The notes beneath the pieces were generated by a model that ran no database searches, was not told where the DNA came from, and was given only the letters and a program-made list of their open reading frames with translations. The position numbers and the translations under genes were made by a program. Shown one piece after another: positions 9,702 through 17,862 of a stretch of DNA of 54,811 nucleotides. This stretch comes from Planctomycetaceae bacterium. Its GTDB lineage: Bacteria; Planctomycetota; Planctomycetia; Pirellulales; UBA1268. Every line of letters begins with the position of its first letter. Position 1 is the first letter of the stretch. The stretch spans positions 1 through 54,811 of the forward strand of contig CANGGT010000005.1 in NCBI GenBank assembly GCA_947453375.1, written 5' to 3'.

Positions 9702-9725
9702 CGGCAGCCCGGCGACGGGCTGCCG
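9702..9725 (+). terminator. Hairpin after the sugar cluster
   Basis: CGGCAGCCCG and CGGGCTGCCG form a perfect 10-bp stem closed by the GNRA-type tetraloop GCGA, starting 13 bases after the dehydrogenase stop. There is no U-tract, so it is either a non-canonical terminator or a 3'-end stabiliser. Confidence 0.5.
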
Positions 9726-9878
9726 GCGGGGGTGACTCGCAAGCGCGAACGGCGAGGCGTTGATTTGAAACAGCGCCCTGCCTGGTCAGCGCACAACCCA
9801 TCAGCGGAGACATTCGTCAGGCGCTGATCGTGCCTGTTCGAGGGACGGCGAACGGGAACACGGGCCCGGCGCCGTCGC

Positions 9879-10352
9879 TCACCCCTCGGTTGCGTCGCTC
9901 GACGTCCCGCCGCAGTCGGGCTCGAGGGCCTCGATCTTCGCCAGTCTCCGGGCGTGGCGGCCCCCTTCGAAGGGCGTTTCGAGCCAAGTCTGGATCATCT
10001 TGTCTTGGAGTTCCTGGCCGAGCATCTCGGCCGACAGGCAGAGGACGTTGAGATCGTTGTGGCGGCGGCTCATCTCGGCGGTCACCAGATCGTGGCAGGT
10101 GGCCGCACGGACACCTTGGACCTTGTTGGCGGCGATCGCCATCCCGACCCCGGTGCAGCAGAGGAGGACGCCACGGTCGACGGTCCCCTGACTGACGCGG
10201 TGGGCGACGTCGGCGGCGATATCGGGATAGTCGACGGCGTCGGTCCCGTGACTGCCGCAGTCGACGACTTCATGGCCCATCCGTTCGAGCAACCCGATGA
10301 GCCGCAGCCGCGCCGCGACGCCCCGATGGTCACTGCCAATGGCGATGCGCAT
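9879..10352 (-). CDS. rpiB: Ribose-5-phosphate isomerase B
   Basis: A 157-residue RpiB/LacAB-family protein that interconverts ribose 5-phosphate and ribulose 5-phosphate in the pentose phosphate pathway. Recognisable segments are IGSDHRG at the N-terminus (phosphate and ring-opening Asp/His), LLCCTGVGMAIAANK around residues 63-77 with the catalytic Cys region, and MSRRHNDLNVL near 100. The length is normal for the family. It follows the Sua5-like/phosphatase fusion on the same strand after 94 bp. The Bacillus subtilis ywlC-ywlE-ywlF (rpiB) neighbourhood has the same order, so this is probably an ancient conserved linkage and one transcript. Confidence 0.93.
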   Translation of the reverse strand: MRIAIGSDHRGVAARLRLIGLLERMGHEVVDCGSHGTDAVDYPDIAADVAHRVSQGTVDRGVLLCCTGVGMAIAANKVQGVRAATCHDLVTAEMSRRHNDLNVLCLSAEMLGQELQDKMIQTWLETPFEGGRHARRLAKIEALEPDCGGTSSDATEG

Positions 10353-10446
10353 CGATCATCCACTCCTGCGTGCCCTGCTGGCACCCCTGAAAAACGAGCC
10401 TGAAAGATCCCCGTGCTCAGCCTCCCCGCCGACCGAACGAGTCAGC

Positions 10447-11589
10447 CTAGGATCGGGGGATCGAGTCTGCCAGTGTATCGATCCGCGCGGCCAAATGCCC
10501 GCGGATTTGCTCGGCACAGCGGCGGTAGGTCGGGAGGGGGGCGCCGATCGGGTCGAGGACGTCCTGCCGGTCGGGGGAGAGCATCGAAACACGCCCCCCG
10601 GCCTCCGGAAACTGGGCCAGAACGCCGGCCCTGTGGGAGGCGGTCATCGTCAGGATCACGTCGGCCTGACGGACGAGATTCTCGGTCACCGGTTGGCTCT
10701 CGTGGCCGGAAAGGTCGGCGCCGACCTCGGTCATCGCCTCGAGGGCCCCGGGGCTCGCCTTGCCCCCTCCCCAGGCGGAGAGGCCGGCGCTGGCGATCAC
10801 CACGCCGCGGCTCTCGACCTCGTCCGGCCGGCAGCCGAGGCGATCGGCCATCATGAGGCGAAACTGTGCCTCCGCCATCGGGCTGCGGCAGGTGTTGCCC
10901 GTGCAAACGAAGAGCACCATCAGGCTGGAGAGCCGCCGGATGGTTTCCTCGGAGACGATCCCTGGCCGGACGATCCGGACTGACTTGGCTTCGATGGCGA
11001 CGGCGGTCGCGGCCTGGGCATAGCGGGTGCGGCCGTCGTCGAGAACGAGCGAAAGGTTTGGAGTCGGGCAGGCGAGGAGGTCTTCGGCCGACACAGGAGC
11101 CTGTCCCGCAGCGAGTGGCTCGAGCAGGGCGATCGGCCCGGCGAGCATTCGCATGCAGTCTGTGAGCATCGGGTGGCCCGGAACGCGGAGCCGAAGCTGA
11201 CCGTCCCCCGTCACCGCGTCACGAGCCGCCGGGGGCAACTGATGGACCAGGCTGTCGGGGTGATTTCCCTCCACGAGCGCGACGACCGGCCCAGGCCAGC
11301 AGCGGCGGGTGAGGCGACGGCCGACGGGACTGAGGCCCGGCGCCCAATCGAAACATTCGTCGGCCCCCTTGAGCGCGAGGCTGAGCCGCGGTTCGCCCGA
11401 GCGGACGGGGGCATGGGCCAGGAGCGCCTCGACGGCGGCGGGGTGGCGGAGCGAGCCGGCGACACAGTAGTCGGTTTCGGTGGGGAAGCCGACGCAGCGC
11501 CCCTCGGCAAGGGCCTGAACCGCCCGATGGACGACATCGCGGGCGTCATCGGTGCGACGCAGGTCGATGACCGTTGGCGGCATGGGCAA
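10447..11589 (-). CDS. Fusion of Sua5/YrdC-like domain with LMW (arginine) phosphatase
   Basis: A 380-residue two-domain protein. Residues about 8-215 align by pattern to the Sua5/YrdC/TsaC fold (GFPTET at 34-39; RIVRPG at 205-210, before an E-rich helix). Residues 223-380 are a complete low-molecular-weight phosphatase: P-loop CTGNTCRS at 229-236 with catalytic Cys229 and Arg235, and the general acid in LDPIG (Asp346). The residue between Asn232 and Cys234 is Thr, as in Bacillus YwlE, where that Thr selects phosphoarginine over phosphotyrosine. The Sua5 half has lost the usual K-x-R and S-x-N motifs, so threonylcarbamoyl-AMP synthesis is doubtful. rpiB follows on the same strand. The phosphatase call is firm; arginine specificity is an inference. 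Confidence 0.85.
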   Translation of the reverse strand: MPMPPTVIDLRRTDDARDVVHRAVQALAEGRCVGFPTETDYCVAGSLRHPAAVEALLAHAPVRSGEPRLSLALKGADECFDWAPGLSPVGRRLTRRCWPGPVVALVEGNHPDSLVHQLPPAARDAVTGDGQLRLRVPGHPMLTDCMRMLAGPIALLEPLAAGQAPVSAEDLLACPTPNLSLVLDDGRTRYAQAATAVAIEAKSVRIVRPGIVSEETIRRLSSLMVLFVCTGNTCRSPMAEAQFRLMMADRLGCRPDEVESRGVVIASAGLSAWGGGKASPGALEAMTEVGADLSGHESQPVTENLVRQADVILTMTASHRAGVLAQFPEAGGRVSMLSPDRQDVLDPIGAPLPTYRRCAEQIRGHLAARIDTLADSIPRS

Positions 11590-11942
11590 GGCCGGGGAGT
11601 CGGGGGGGCGCCGTGCACGGGGCGTACCGGACGCGCTTCAAGCCCGTCCATCAACACTACCGGGGCCTCCAGCGGCCAGTCAAGGATCAGCCTGGGGGGG
11701 TGGCGGAGGGAAGGGGCTGTCTCGGTCCGCGATCGGCGTCGGCCGAAGAGGGGGCCCGACTGGAGGAAAAAGGATTTCGCCTTGTGGTGGTCCCGTCGGC
11801 TCCGCTATCAGTCCCCGGCTTCCGCAGCCACACCGTGGCACGAGAGTCGTCGCACCGAGTCGCCGCACCGAGTCGCCCCCCCATGCCCGTCGACCCACGG
11901 ACGTCAGATTTCCGCGATCTGCAGCCGGTCACCGGCCCGCGG
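11590..11942. other. Divergent intergenic region without a gene
   Basis: These 353 bases separate the Sua5-phosphatase fusion (minus) from the chosen bamA start (plus). The bamA frame stays open through it, and an alternative ATG lies at 11883, but the translation is Arg/Pro/Ser-rich and unlike protein. A short direct repeat of CACCGAGTCGCC occurs near 11855-11880. No convincing promoter pair was found. Confidence 0.5.
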
Positions 11943-14900
11943 ATGGCCGGCGCGCGCCGCGGCGGACACCTGTGGAGGCTGGCCGTCGCGCTGGCAGTCC
12001 TCCTCGGAATGTTCCCCGGTCGGGTTGCGGTCGGTCAGGCCCCGGGAGAACTGCTCCCGCCCCCCGCCTCCCCCGGCCTGCCGGCGCCCGGAGCCCTCTC
12101 GCCGGCCGCGGTCCCGCCGGGACTTGCCCCTCCGACCGCCCCGGCCCCGCTCTCCGGCCCCGAGCCGTCACGTCCCCAAGCCCCAGCGCCCGCGGCGGCG
12201 CTTGGAGCCGTGGATGAATCGAATCGGATCGTCGAGGTCCGGATCGAGGGAAATCACGCTACCGAGGTTTCGAAGCTCCCGAAGCTCGTCACCCGTGCTG
12301 GCCAGATCTTCGACGTCCAGTCGGTCGAGGAGGACGTCCGCACGCTCCACCGGAGTCGGAAGTTCGTCGATGTCCGGCCGAAGACGGTGCGGGTCGCCGA
12401 GGGGGTCGTGGTGATCTTCCAGGTCGTCGAGCGGCCGATGCTCCGCTATGTGAAGTATGTCGGCAACGAACGCGTCACCACGCGAACGCTGCGGAAGAAG
12501 GCGGAGATCGACGTCGGCGACGCGATGGACCCGTATGTCGTCGAGGAGGCTCGCCGCCGGATCGAGTCGTACTACCACGAGAAGGGCTATGACGGCGCGA
12601 AGGTGACCACGGTCGAGGGGAGCAAGCCCGGCGACAAAGGGGCCGTGTTCCTCGTCGATGAGGGAAAGAGCAAGAAGTCGCTCTGGACGAACTTCGTCGG
12701 CAATACGATCGCCAGCGACGCCCGGTTGATGACCCAGATCAAGTCGAAGCCGGGCATCTTCTGGCTCATCGGCGGCGAGATCGACCGCGACAAGATCGAT
12801 CAGGACGTCGATCTGATCACGGCCTACTACCGGAGCCTCGGTTTCTTCCAGGCGAAGGTCGGCCGCGAGCTCCAGGTCGTGCACGGCGGCGGCCGCGATT
12901 GGACGCTGTTGACGTTCGTGATCAACGAGGGACCGCGCTACAACGTTCGCAATATCTCGTTCATCGGGAACAGCAAGTTCAAGAGCGAGTTCCTCTCCCG
13001 CGACCTGAAGCTCAAGAGCGGCGAGCCGTTCAACCAGTCGAAGATGGATGCCGATCTCGGCCTGATTCGCGACATCTACGGTGGTCGTGGGTTCGTGTTC
13101 GCCGACATCCGCGCCGATCCCCGCTTCCTCGAGCAGCCGGGCGAACTCGACCTCGTCTACAACGTCGCCGAGGGACAGCGATACCGGGTCGGCAAGATCA
13201 ACGTCCGGATCCGCGGCGAACATCCCCACACCCGCCACAGCACGATCCTCAATCGGCTCTCGCTGCGGCCGGGGGACATCCTCGACATTCGCAAGCTCCG
13301 CGAGGACGAGCGGCGGCTGAAGTCGAGCAGTCTGTTCGCCGCAGATGCCGCGAAGGGAGATGGTCCGCGGATCGTTTTCAGCAAGCCCGATGACGACGAC
13401 CTGCAACTGGCCCGCGACCCGAAGCGCCCCGGCTTCCGGGGGCAGAGCCCCGACGGCGCGGAGCCCGAGGATGCCGTCATCGACCTGATCCTCGAAGGGG
13501 AGATGCCGGCTGAATCCGCTCCTGCGACCGGAGGCCAGTTTGTCGCCCCGGCACCTGCGGCTCCGGCCCCTCCGACCCGCGCCACAGCGCCGGTGTGGCG
13601 CGGGCAGAGCCCGCCGCCGGTCTATGCCCAGCCGGCGCCCTATGCCCAGCAACCGGTGCAGCCGTTCGGCCAGCAGGCTCCTCAGCAGCCCGGCCAAGCG
13701 GTCGTGCCGGGCTCGCTCCCACCGCGCTACGCCAATCAGCCGGGCTACGCCCAGCAGCCCGCCGCCGTCCCCCCCGGGGCCACGCCCTGGGGTGGAACGG
13801 CGCTGGCACCCACCGGCCCGGAGGCGGTCGACTACGGCCGCACCGCTGCGCCGCAGCAGCCCACCTACGTCGCTCAACAGCCGGCGGCGCCTGCTTTCCC
13901 CGCCGCTCCGTCGGCGGGTGGATTTCAGCCCGCCGCTCCGTCGGCGGGTGGATTTCAGCCCGCCGCTCCGTCGGCGGCATTCCAGCCCGGTGCGACGGCC
14001 CCGGCCCCGTGGCAGCCCCAGGCCCAGGTCCTGCCCCCGCCGCAGGGGGTTTTCCCGGGGCAGCCGCTTCCCCCGGGATTCCAGCCAGGGTTTGCCGAAC
14101 CGCCGCAGGTGTTCCCCGGCCAGGAGCCGTACGTGGTCGTCGATGTCGACGCCGAGGAGACCCAGACCGGACGCCTCATGATCGGTGCCGGCGTCAACTC
14201 CAATGCAGGCCTCGTCGGCAACATCGTCGTCGACGAGCAGAACTTCGACATCACCCGCCTGCCACGGAGTTGGGACGACATCCGCAACGGCACCGCCTTC
14301 CGCGGCGCCGGCCAGCGCTTCCGCCTCGAGGCCGCGCCCGGCACGCAGTTGCAACGCTACACGGCGACCTTCCAGGAGCCCTACCTCTTCGACACCCGGA
14401 TCGGCCTGTCGACGAGCGCGTCCTACTACACACGGGCGTTCTACGACTGGGCCGAATCCCGGGCGGGGGGGCGCGTCGGCCTCGGCTACCAGTTCGCCTT
14501 CGCCCCCGATCTCTCGGTGAACGCCGGCTTCCGCGGCGAGAGCGTCAACGTCTTCAATCCCCGCGTCTACGCGCCGAAGATCCAGGAGATGCTCGGCACG
14601 AACTCCGTCTACGGCTTCAGCACGGGCATCGTCCACGACACCCGCGACAGCCCCTTCCTCCCCACGCAGGGGCATTTGGTGACGTTCGAGTTCGAGCAGG
14701 TCATCGGCACGTTCGTCTATCCCCGTGGCATCCTCGAGGGACGGCAGTACTTCCTGTTGAACGAGCGTCCCGACGGCTCGGGCCGTCACGTTCTCTCCGT
14801 CGGTTCGGTGCTCGGGATGTCGGGGCCCAACACCCCCGCCTACGACAACTTTTACGCCGGTGGCTACAACACCCTCCGCGGCTTCGTGTTCCGCGGAGCG

Positions 14901-15197
14901 AGCCCGCGGCAGAACGGGGCGATCGTCGGCGGTCCGTTCGAGTGGCTCAATACGGTCGAGTACCTGTTTCCGATTACTGCCGACGACACGCTCCGCGGCG
15001 TCGTGTTCACCGACTTCGGTACCGTCGAGTCGAACGTCAGCATCAACCAGATGCGCGTCGCCCCCGGCGTGGGTTTGCGAATCACGCTGCCGGCGATGGG
15101 CCCGGCGCCGATCGCGCTCGATTTCGCCGTCCCGATCGTCTACGCCCCCTACGACAGTCAGCAGTTGTTCAGCTTCTTCGTCGGCTTCGCGCGGTGA
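11943..15197 (+). CDS. bamA: BamA/Omp85-family outer-membrane assembly protein with long low-complexity linker
   Basis: A 1084-residue outer-membrane protein inserting beta-barrel proteins. The ATG at 11943 gives a good signal peptide (RRGG then LAVALAVLLGMF, ending near VAVGQ); the ATG at 11883 would add 20 residues. A Pro/Ala-rich stretch leads into a series of about five POTRA-like units (about residues 90-500), each with the pattern of a small beta-alpha-alpha-beta-beta domain. A region of about 200 residues rich in Pro, Gln, Ala and Gly (DNA 13500-14130) separates these from the C-terminal D15/Bac_surface_Ag beta-barrel (about 735-1084), which includes the GGYNTLRGF segment typical of loop 6 (R-G-F/Y). 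The protein ends in an aromatic-Arg strand (FVGFAR). The linker is the odd part: E. coli BamA has none. A GT9 glycosyltransferase follows. Confidence 0.88.
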   Translation: MAGARRGGHLWRLAVALAVLLGMFPGRVAVGQAPGELLPPPASPGLPAPGALSPAAVPPGLAPPTAPAPLSGPEPSRPQAPAPAAALGAVDESNRIVEVRIEGNHATEVSKLPKLVTRAGQIFDVQSVEEDVRTLHRSRKFVDVRPKTVRVAEGVVVIFQVVERPMLRYVKYVGNERVTTRTLRKKAEIDVGDAMDPYVVEEARRRIESYYHEKGYDGAKVTTVEGSKPGDKGAVFLVDEGKSKKSLWTNFVGNTIASDARLMTQIKSKPGIFWLIGGEIDRDKIDQDVDLITAYYRSLGFFQAKVGRELQVVHGGGRDWTLLTFVINEGPRYNVRNISFIGNSKFKSEFLSRDLKLKSGEPFNQSKMDADLGLIRDIYGGRGFVFADIRADPRFLEQPGELDLVYNVAEGQRYRVGKINVRIRGEHPHTRHSTILNRLSLRPGDILDIRKLREDERRLKSSSLFAADAAKGDGPRIVFSKPDDDDLQLARDPKRPGFRGQSPDGAEPEDAVIDLILEGEMPAESAPATGGQFVAPAPAAPAPPTRATAPVWRGQSPPPVYAQPAPYAQQPVQPFGQQAPQQPGQAVVPGSLPPRYANQPGYAQQPAAVPPGATPWGGTALAPTGPEAVDYGRTAAPQQPTYVAQQPAAPAFPAAPSAGGFQPAAPSAGGFQPAAPSAAFQPGATAPAPWQPQAQVLPPPQGVFPGQPLPPGFQPGFAEPPQVFPGQEPYVVVDVDAEETQTGRLMIGAGVNSNAGLVGNIVVDEQNFDITRLPRSWDDIRNGTAFRGAGQRFRLEAAPGTQLQRYTATFQEPYLFDTRIGLSTSASYYTRAFYDWAESRAGGRVGLGYQFAFAPDLSVNAGFRGESVNVFNPRVYAPKIQEMLGTNSVYGFSTGIVHDTRDSPFLPTQGHLVTFEFEQVIGTFVYPRGILEGRQYFLLNERPDGSGRHVLSVGSVLGMSGPNTPAYDNFYAGGYNTLRGFVFRGASPRQNGAIVGGPFEWLNTVEYLFPITADDTLRGVVFTDFGTVESNVSINQMRVAPGVGLRITLPAMGPAPIALDFAVPIVYAPYDSQQLFSFFVGFAR
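13901..13977 (+). repeat. 30-bp tandem repeat inside the bamA linker
   Basis: Two identical 30-base units (13901-13930 and 13931-13960) and a partial third (to 13977) encode repeated P-A-A-P-S-A-G-G-F-Q. The identity at DNA level suggests recent slippage expansion in frame. Confidence 0.9.
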
Positions 15198-15254
15198 CGA
15201 CGCGGGCACCTCGCTGGCCGTGGAAAAAGTCATCCCTGACCTTTTTCCACTCGA

Positions 15255-15290
15255 GACACCCCCCGGAAAGCGGAGTTTTCCGGGGGTGTC
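15255..15290 (+). terminator. Hairpin downstream of bamA
   Basis: GACACCCCC-CGGAAA and TTTTCCGGGGGTGTC pair over about 14 bp with a single-base bulge and a 6-nt loop, 57 bases after the bamA stop. There is no clear U-tract after it, so termination is plausible but unproven. Confidence 0.55.
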
Positions 15291-15351
15291 GGCCGCCGCA
15301 TCCTGCGGCGGACACGCTATCCACAGCCTTCTAGACACTGTCGTCCCCGAC

Positions 15352-16458
15352 ATGCCCGAAGCACAAAAGCCAGCCGACCTCGCCCCGCTGCGGATCCTCG
15401 TTGTCCGCACCCGCTTCGTCGGCGACACGGTCCTGGCGATCCCGTTCCTGCGGAACCTCCGCCGGCACTTTCCGGCGGCCCGGATCGACGTCCTCGTCGA
15501 GAAGGGGGCGGGGAGCGTGCTGGCCGACTGCCCCTACTTGGACGAGTTGATCATCGCCCCGGCAGCCCCGCGCTCGCGGGCTCCGCTGGCCGCGCTGCGG
15601 GCCAATGCGGCCTGGCTGCGGGGCCGGCAGTATGACCGGGCCTACGTCCTCAAGCGGTCGGTGTCGAGTCTCCTCCCGGTGTGGCTGGCCGGGATCCCGC
15701 ATCGGGTCGGCTTCGCTGAGCAGGGCGGGGGCATGCTCCTCTCGCGCGCCGTCCGGATCCGCGAACACCGGCACGAGGTGGAGGTGTTCCTCGACCTCCT
15801 CCGGGCCGATTCGATCCCGATTGACGACGGCCACAATGAGAACTGGGTGGCCGACGACGTGGGGAGGAAGGTCGACGCGATCCTCCGCGATCGTTCCCCC
15901 GGTCGGGCCCGGGTCTTCGTGGCTCCCCGTTCGACGGCGGTGGAGAAGGAATGGCCCGTGGAGCGGATGGCCCGGATCGTGGCCTGGCTCGTCGCTTCGC
16001 GCGGCTGCGATGTCTTCTTCTGTGGCGCGCCGCGCGACATGGGAATGCACGAGCGGATTGCCGACTTGGCCGGTCACGCCGGAAGCGGCCGCGTTCACGA
16101 TCTCACGAAGGATCTCGATCTCCGCCACACCGGATCGCTCCTGTCGCGGATGGATCTCTGCCTGGGAATCGACACCGGACTCCTCCATGTCGCGGCCTCG
16201 CACGGGGTGCCGGTGGTGGCGCTGTTCGGGCCGACCGATCCGAATCAATGGTGCCCGTGGGGGACGCCCGTCGAGGTGATCCGCTCCTCGCGGACGGTGA
16301 AGCCGCTCCGCCAACGGCTCCACGAATCGCTCTTCCCCGCCACGGTCTCGGGGCTCCGCTGGCCGACCGGCGTCGCCGATATCCACGACATCGACGTCGA
16401 CGTCGTGACCGCGGCGATCGACCGTCTCCTCGCCGGCCGCAGCCGCGCGGCGGGGTGA
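15352..16458 (+). CDS. Glycosyltransferase family 9 (LPS heptosyltransferase-like)
   Basis: A 368-residue GT-B enzyme of the ADP-heptose:LPS heptosyltransferase family (GT9). N-terminal RILVVRTRFVGDTVLAIPFL is the family opening, and VFVAPRSTAVEKEWP around residue 188 corresponds to the linker and acceptor region. The C-terminal donor-binding segment MDLCLGIDTGLLHVAASHG (about 266-284) with PVVALFGPTDP is the classic GT9 signature. The ATG at 15352 puts the first beta strand about 14 residues in. It lies downstream of bamA, separated by a hairpin, and runs tail-to-tail with the BaiN-type gene (24-bp gap). It probably adds a heptose or similar sugar to outer-membrane glycolipid in the inner leaflet; the exact acceptor is not inferable. 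Confidence 0.88.
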   Translation: MPEAQKPADLAPLRILVVRTRFVGDTVLAIPFLRNLRRHFPAARIDVLVEKGAGSVLADCPYLDELIIAPAAPRSRAPLAALRANAAWLRGRQYDRAYVLKRSVSSLLPVWLAGIPHRVGFAEQGGGMLLSRAVRIREHRHEVEVFLDLLRADSIPIDDGHNENWVADDVGRKVDAILRDRSPGRARVFVAPRSTAVEKEWPVERMARIVAWLVASRGCDVFFCGAPRDMGMHERIADLAGHAGSGRVHDLTKDLDLRHTGSLLSRMDLCLGIDTGLLHVAASHGVPVVALFGPTDPNQWCPWGTPVEVIRSSRTVKPLRQRLHESLFPATVSGLRWPTGVADIHDIDVDVVTAAIDRLLAGRSRAAG

Positions 16459-16482
16459 GACGGGCCGGCGCCATTCTCGCAT

Positions 16483-17778
16483 TCACCCCCGCCCAGCAGC
16501 CGAGCCGGCGACGAAGGCGCTCGCCCAAGCCCATTGGAAATTGAAGCCGCCGATGCGGCCGTCGACGTCCAAGACCTCGCCGGCAAAATGGAGGCCCGGG
16601 CAGATCCGGCTCTCCATCGTGTCGAGCCGCACCTCGGACAGGGGCACGCCGCCGGCCGTGGCCTCGGCGATCGTGAAGCCACGGTCGCCGACTACCGGCA
16701 ATTCCATTCCTTTCACCGCCGTCACGAGCCGGCGCCGCGCCTCGCGGGGGAGATCGCCCGTCGGCGGTGCAGTGGCCGCGTCGCAGAGGTGCCGCGTCAG
16801 GCGTTCGGTGAGATGCTGACGGAGCACGGAGGTCGCGCCTCTGGCACCACTCTCCAGGAGCATCTGCTGGAGCGAGGCTTCCGATACCTCGGGGAGCCAG
16901 TCGAGGAGGAGCCGCGCCCCCGGATCGGTGTCCCGTGACACGAGCCAGTGCCGGCTGATGTCGAGCGTGGCGGGGCCCGACAGGCCGGTGTGGGTGCAGA
17001 GCGTGCTGCCGAGGCTCGTCGCCACCGTCTTCCCCTTCGAGGAGAGAAGCGTGAACCGGCAGGGGAGCGCGAGTCCGGTGAGCGCGCGGATGAAGTGGTC
17101 GGCCGGGAGCACGAGCGGCACGAGGGCCGGCACGACCGGCGCGGTGATCGAGTGACCGAGCATCGTCGCCAGGGCGAAGCCGGAGCCGTCCGATCCCGAT
17201 TTTGGCAGCGACTTCCCGCCGGTGCAGAGGATCACCTTGCGGGCGCTCAGCGAGCCGGCGGTGGTCTCGAGGCGGAAGCGGTCGCCGTCGCGCTCGATGA
17301 GCGTCACCTTCGCCGGATACAAGAGCGCCACGCCGGCCGCCCCGGCTCCCCGGAGGAGCGCATCGAGGATCGAACGGGCTGAATCAGACTCAGGGAAGAG
17401 CTTGCCGGTGTCGGCCTCCCGGTAGAACGCGACCCCGAAGGAGGCGAAGAAGGCGATGGTCTGCTCGACGGTGAACCGGCCGAGGACCTTGCGGATCGCC
17501 GGAGACGTGCTGCCGGCAAAGTCGCGTTCGTCGACCCGCCAATGGGTGACGTTGCAGCGACCGCCCCCCGACACGAGGATCTTCGCCCCCAGCTTTCGGG
17601 CCCCGTCGATGCCGACGACCGCCGCCGGCCTCCCCGCGGTCGCCTGAGCCCGCCCGGCCCAGGTCGCGGCGAAGAGTCCGGCGGCCCCGACCCCGACCAC
17701 GGCGACGTCGGTCTGTGTCGGAATCCGGGGGGGCTCCGGGGGGAACGACTCAGGAGCGGTTTCGCGGGGTAGAGTCAT
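16483..17778 (-). CDS. HI0933/BaiN-family FAD-dependent oxidoreductase
   Basis: A 431-residue flavoprotein. The N-terminal FAD-binding Rossmann motif is VAVVGVGAAGLFAA (about residues 26-39), the GARKLGAKILVSGGGRCNVT segment (about 59-78) is the hallmark of the HI0933/YhiN/BaiN family, and the C-terminal part GLHFAGEVLDVDGRIGGFN carries the second FAD contact and is diagnostic. Relatives have been described as bile-acid 3-dehydro reductases and aminoacetone oxidases, but most have no known physiological substrate. The start at 17778 faces the PSCyt1 gene across an 84-bp divergent gap. Confidence in the family is high; the function is open. Confidence 0.9.
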   Translation of the reverse strand: MTLPRETAPESFPPEPPRIPTQTDVAVVGVGAAGLFAATWAGRAQATAGRPAAVVGIDGARKLGAKILVSGGGRCNVTHWRVDERDFAGSTSPAIRKVLGRFTVEQTIAFFASFGVAFYREADTGKLFPESDSARSILDALLRGAGAAGVALLYPAKVTLIERDGDRFRLETTAGSLSARKVILCTGGKSLPKSGSDGSGFALATMLGHSITAPVVPALVPLVLPADHFIRALTGLALPCRFTLLSSKGKTVATSLGSTLCTHTGLSGPATLDISRHWLVSRDTDPGARLLLDWLPEVSEASLQQMLLESGARGATSVLRQHLTERLTRHLCDAATAPPTGDLPREARRRLVTAVKGMELPVVGDRGFTIAEATAGGVPLSEVRLDTMESRICPGLHFAGEVLDVDGRIGGFNFQWAWASAFVAGSAAGRG

Positions 17779-17862
17779 GGTGCTAGAGTTTGACGGCTGC
17801 GCAGGGTCTGCAAGGGGTCAGCGTAGGGCCGGCCCGTTGGGTAATCGACACGTCCAGGCGCC

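Noticed and set aside
12168-15428. A 1086-codon minus-strand open frame opposite bamA
   Set aside because: Same GC-codon artefact; the opposite strand has clear POTRA and barrel sequence.
17779-17862. A TTGACG in the BaiN/PSCyt1 divergent gap as a promoter
   Set aside because: No acceptable -10 lies 16-18 bases from it on either strand.
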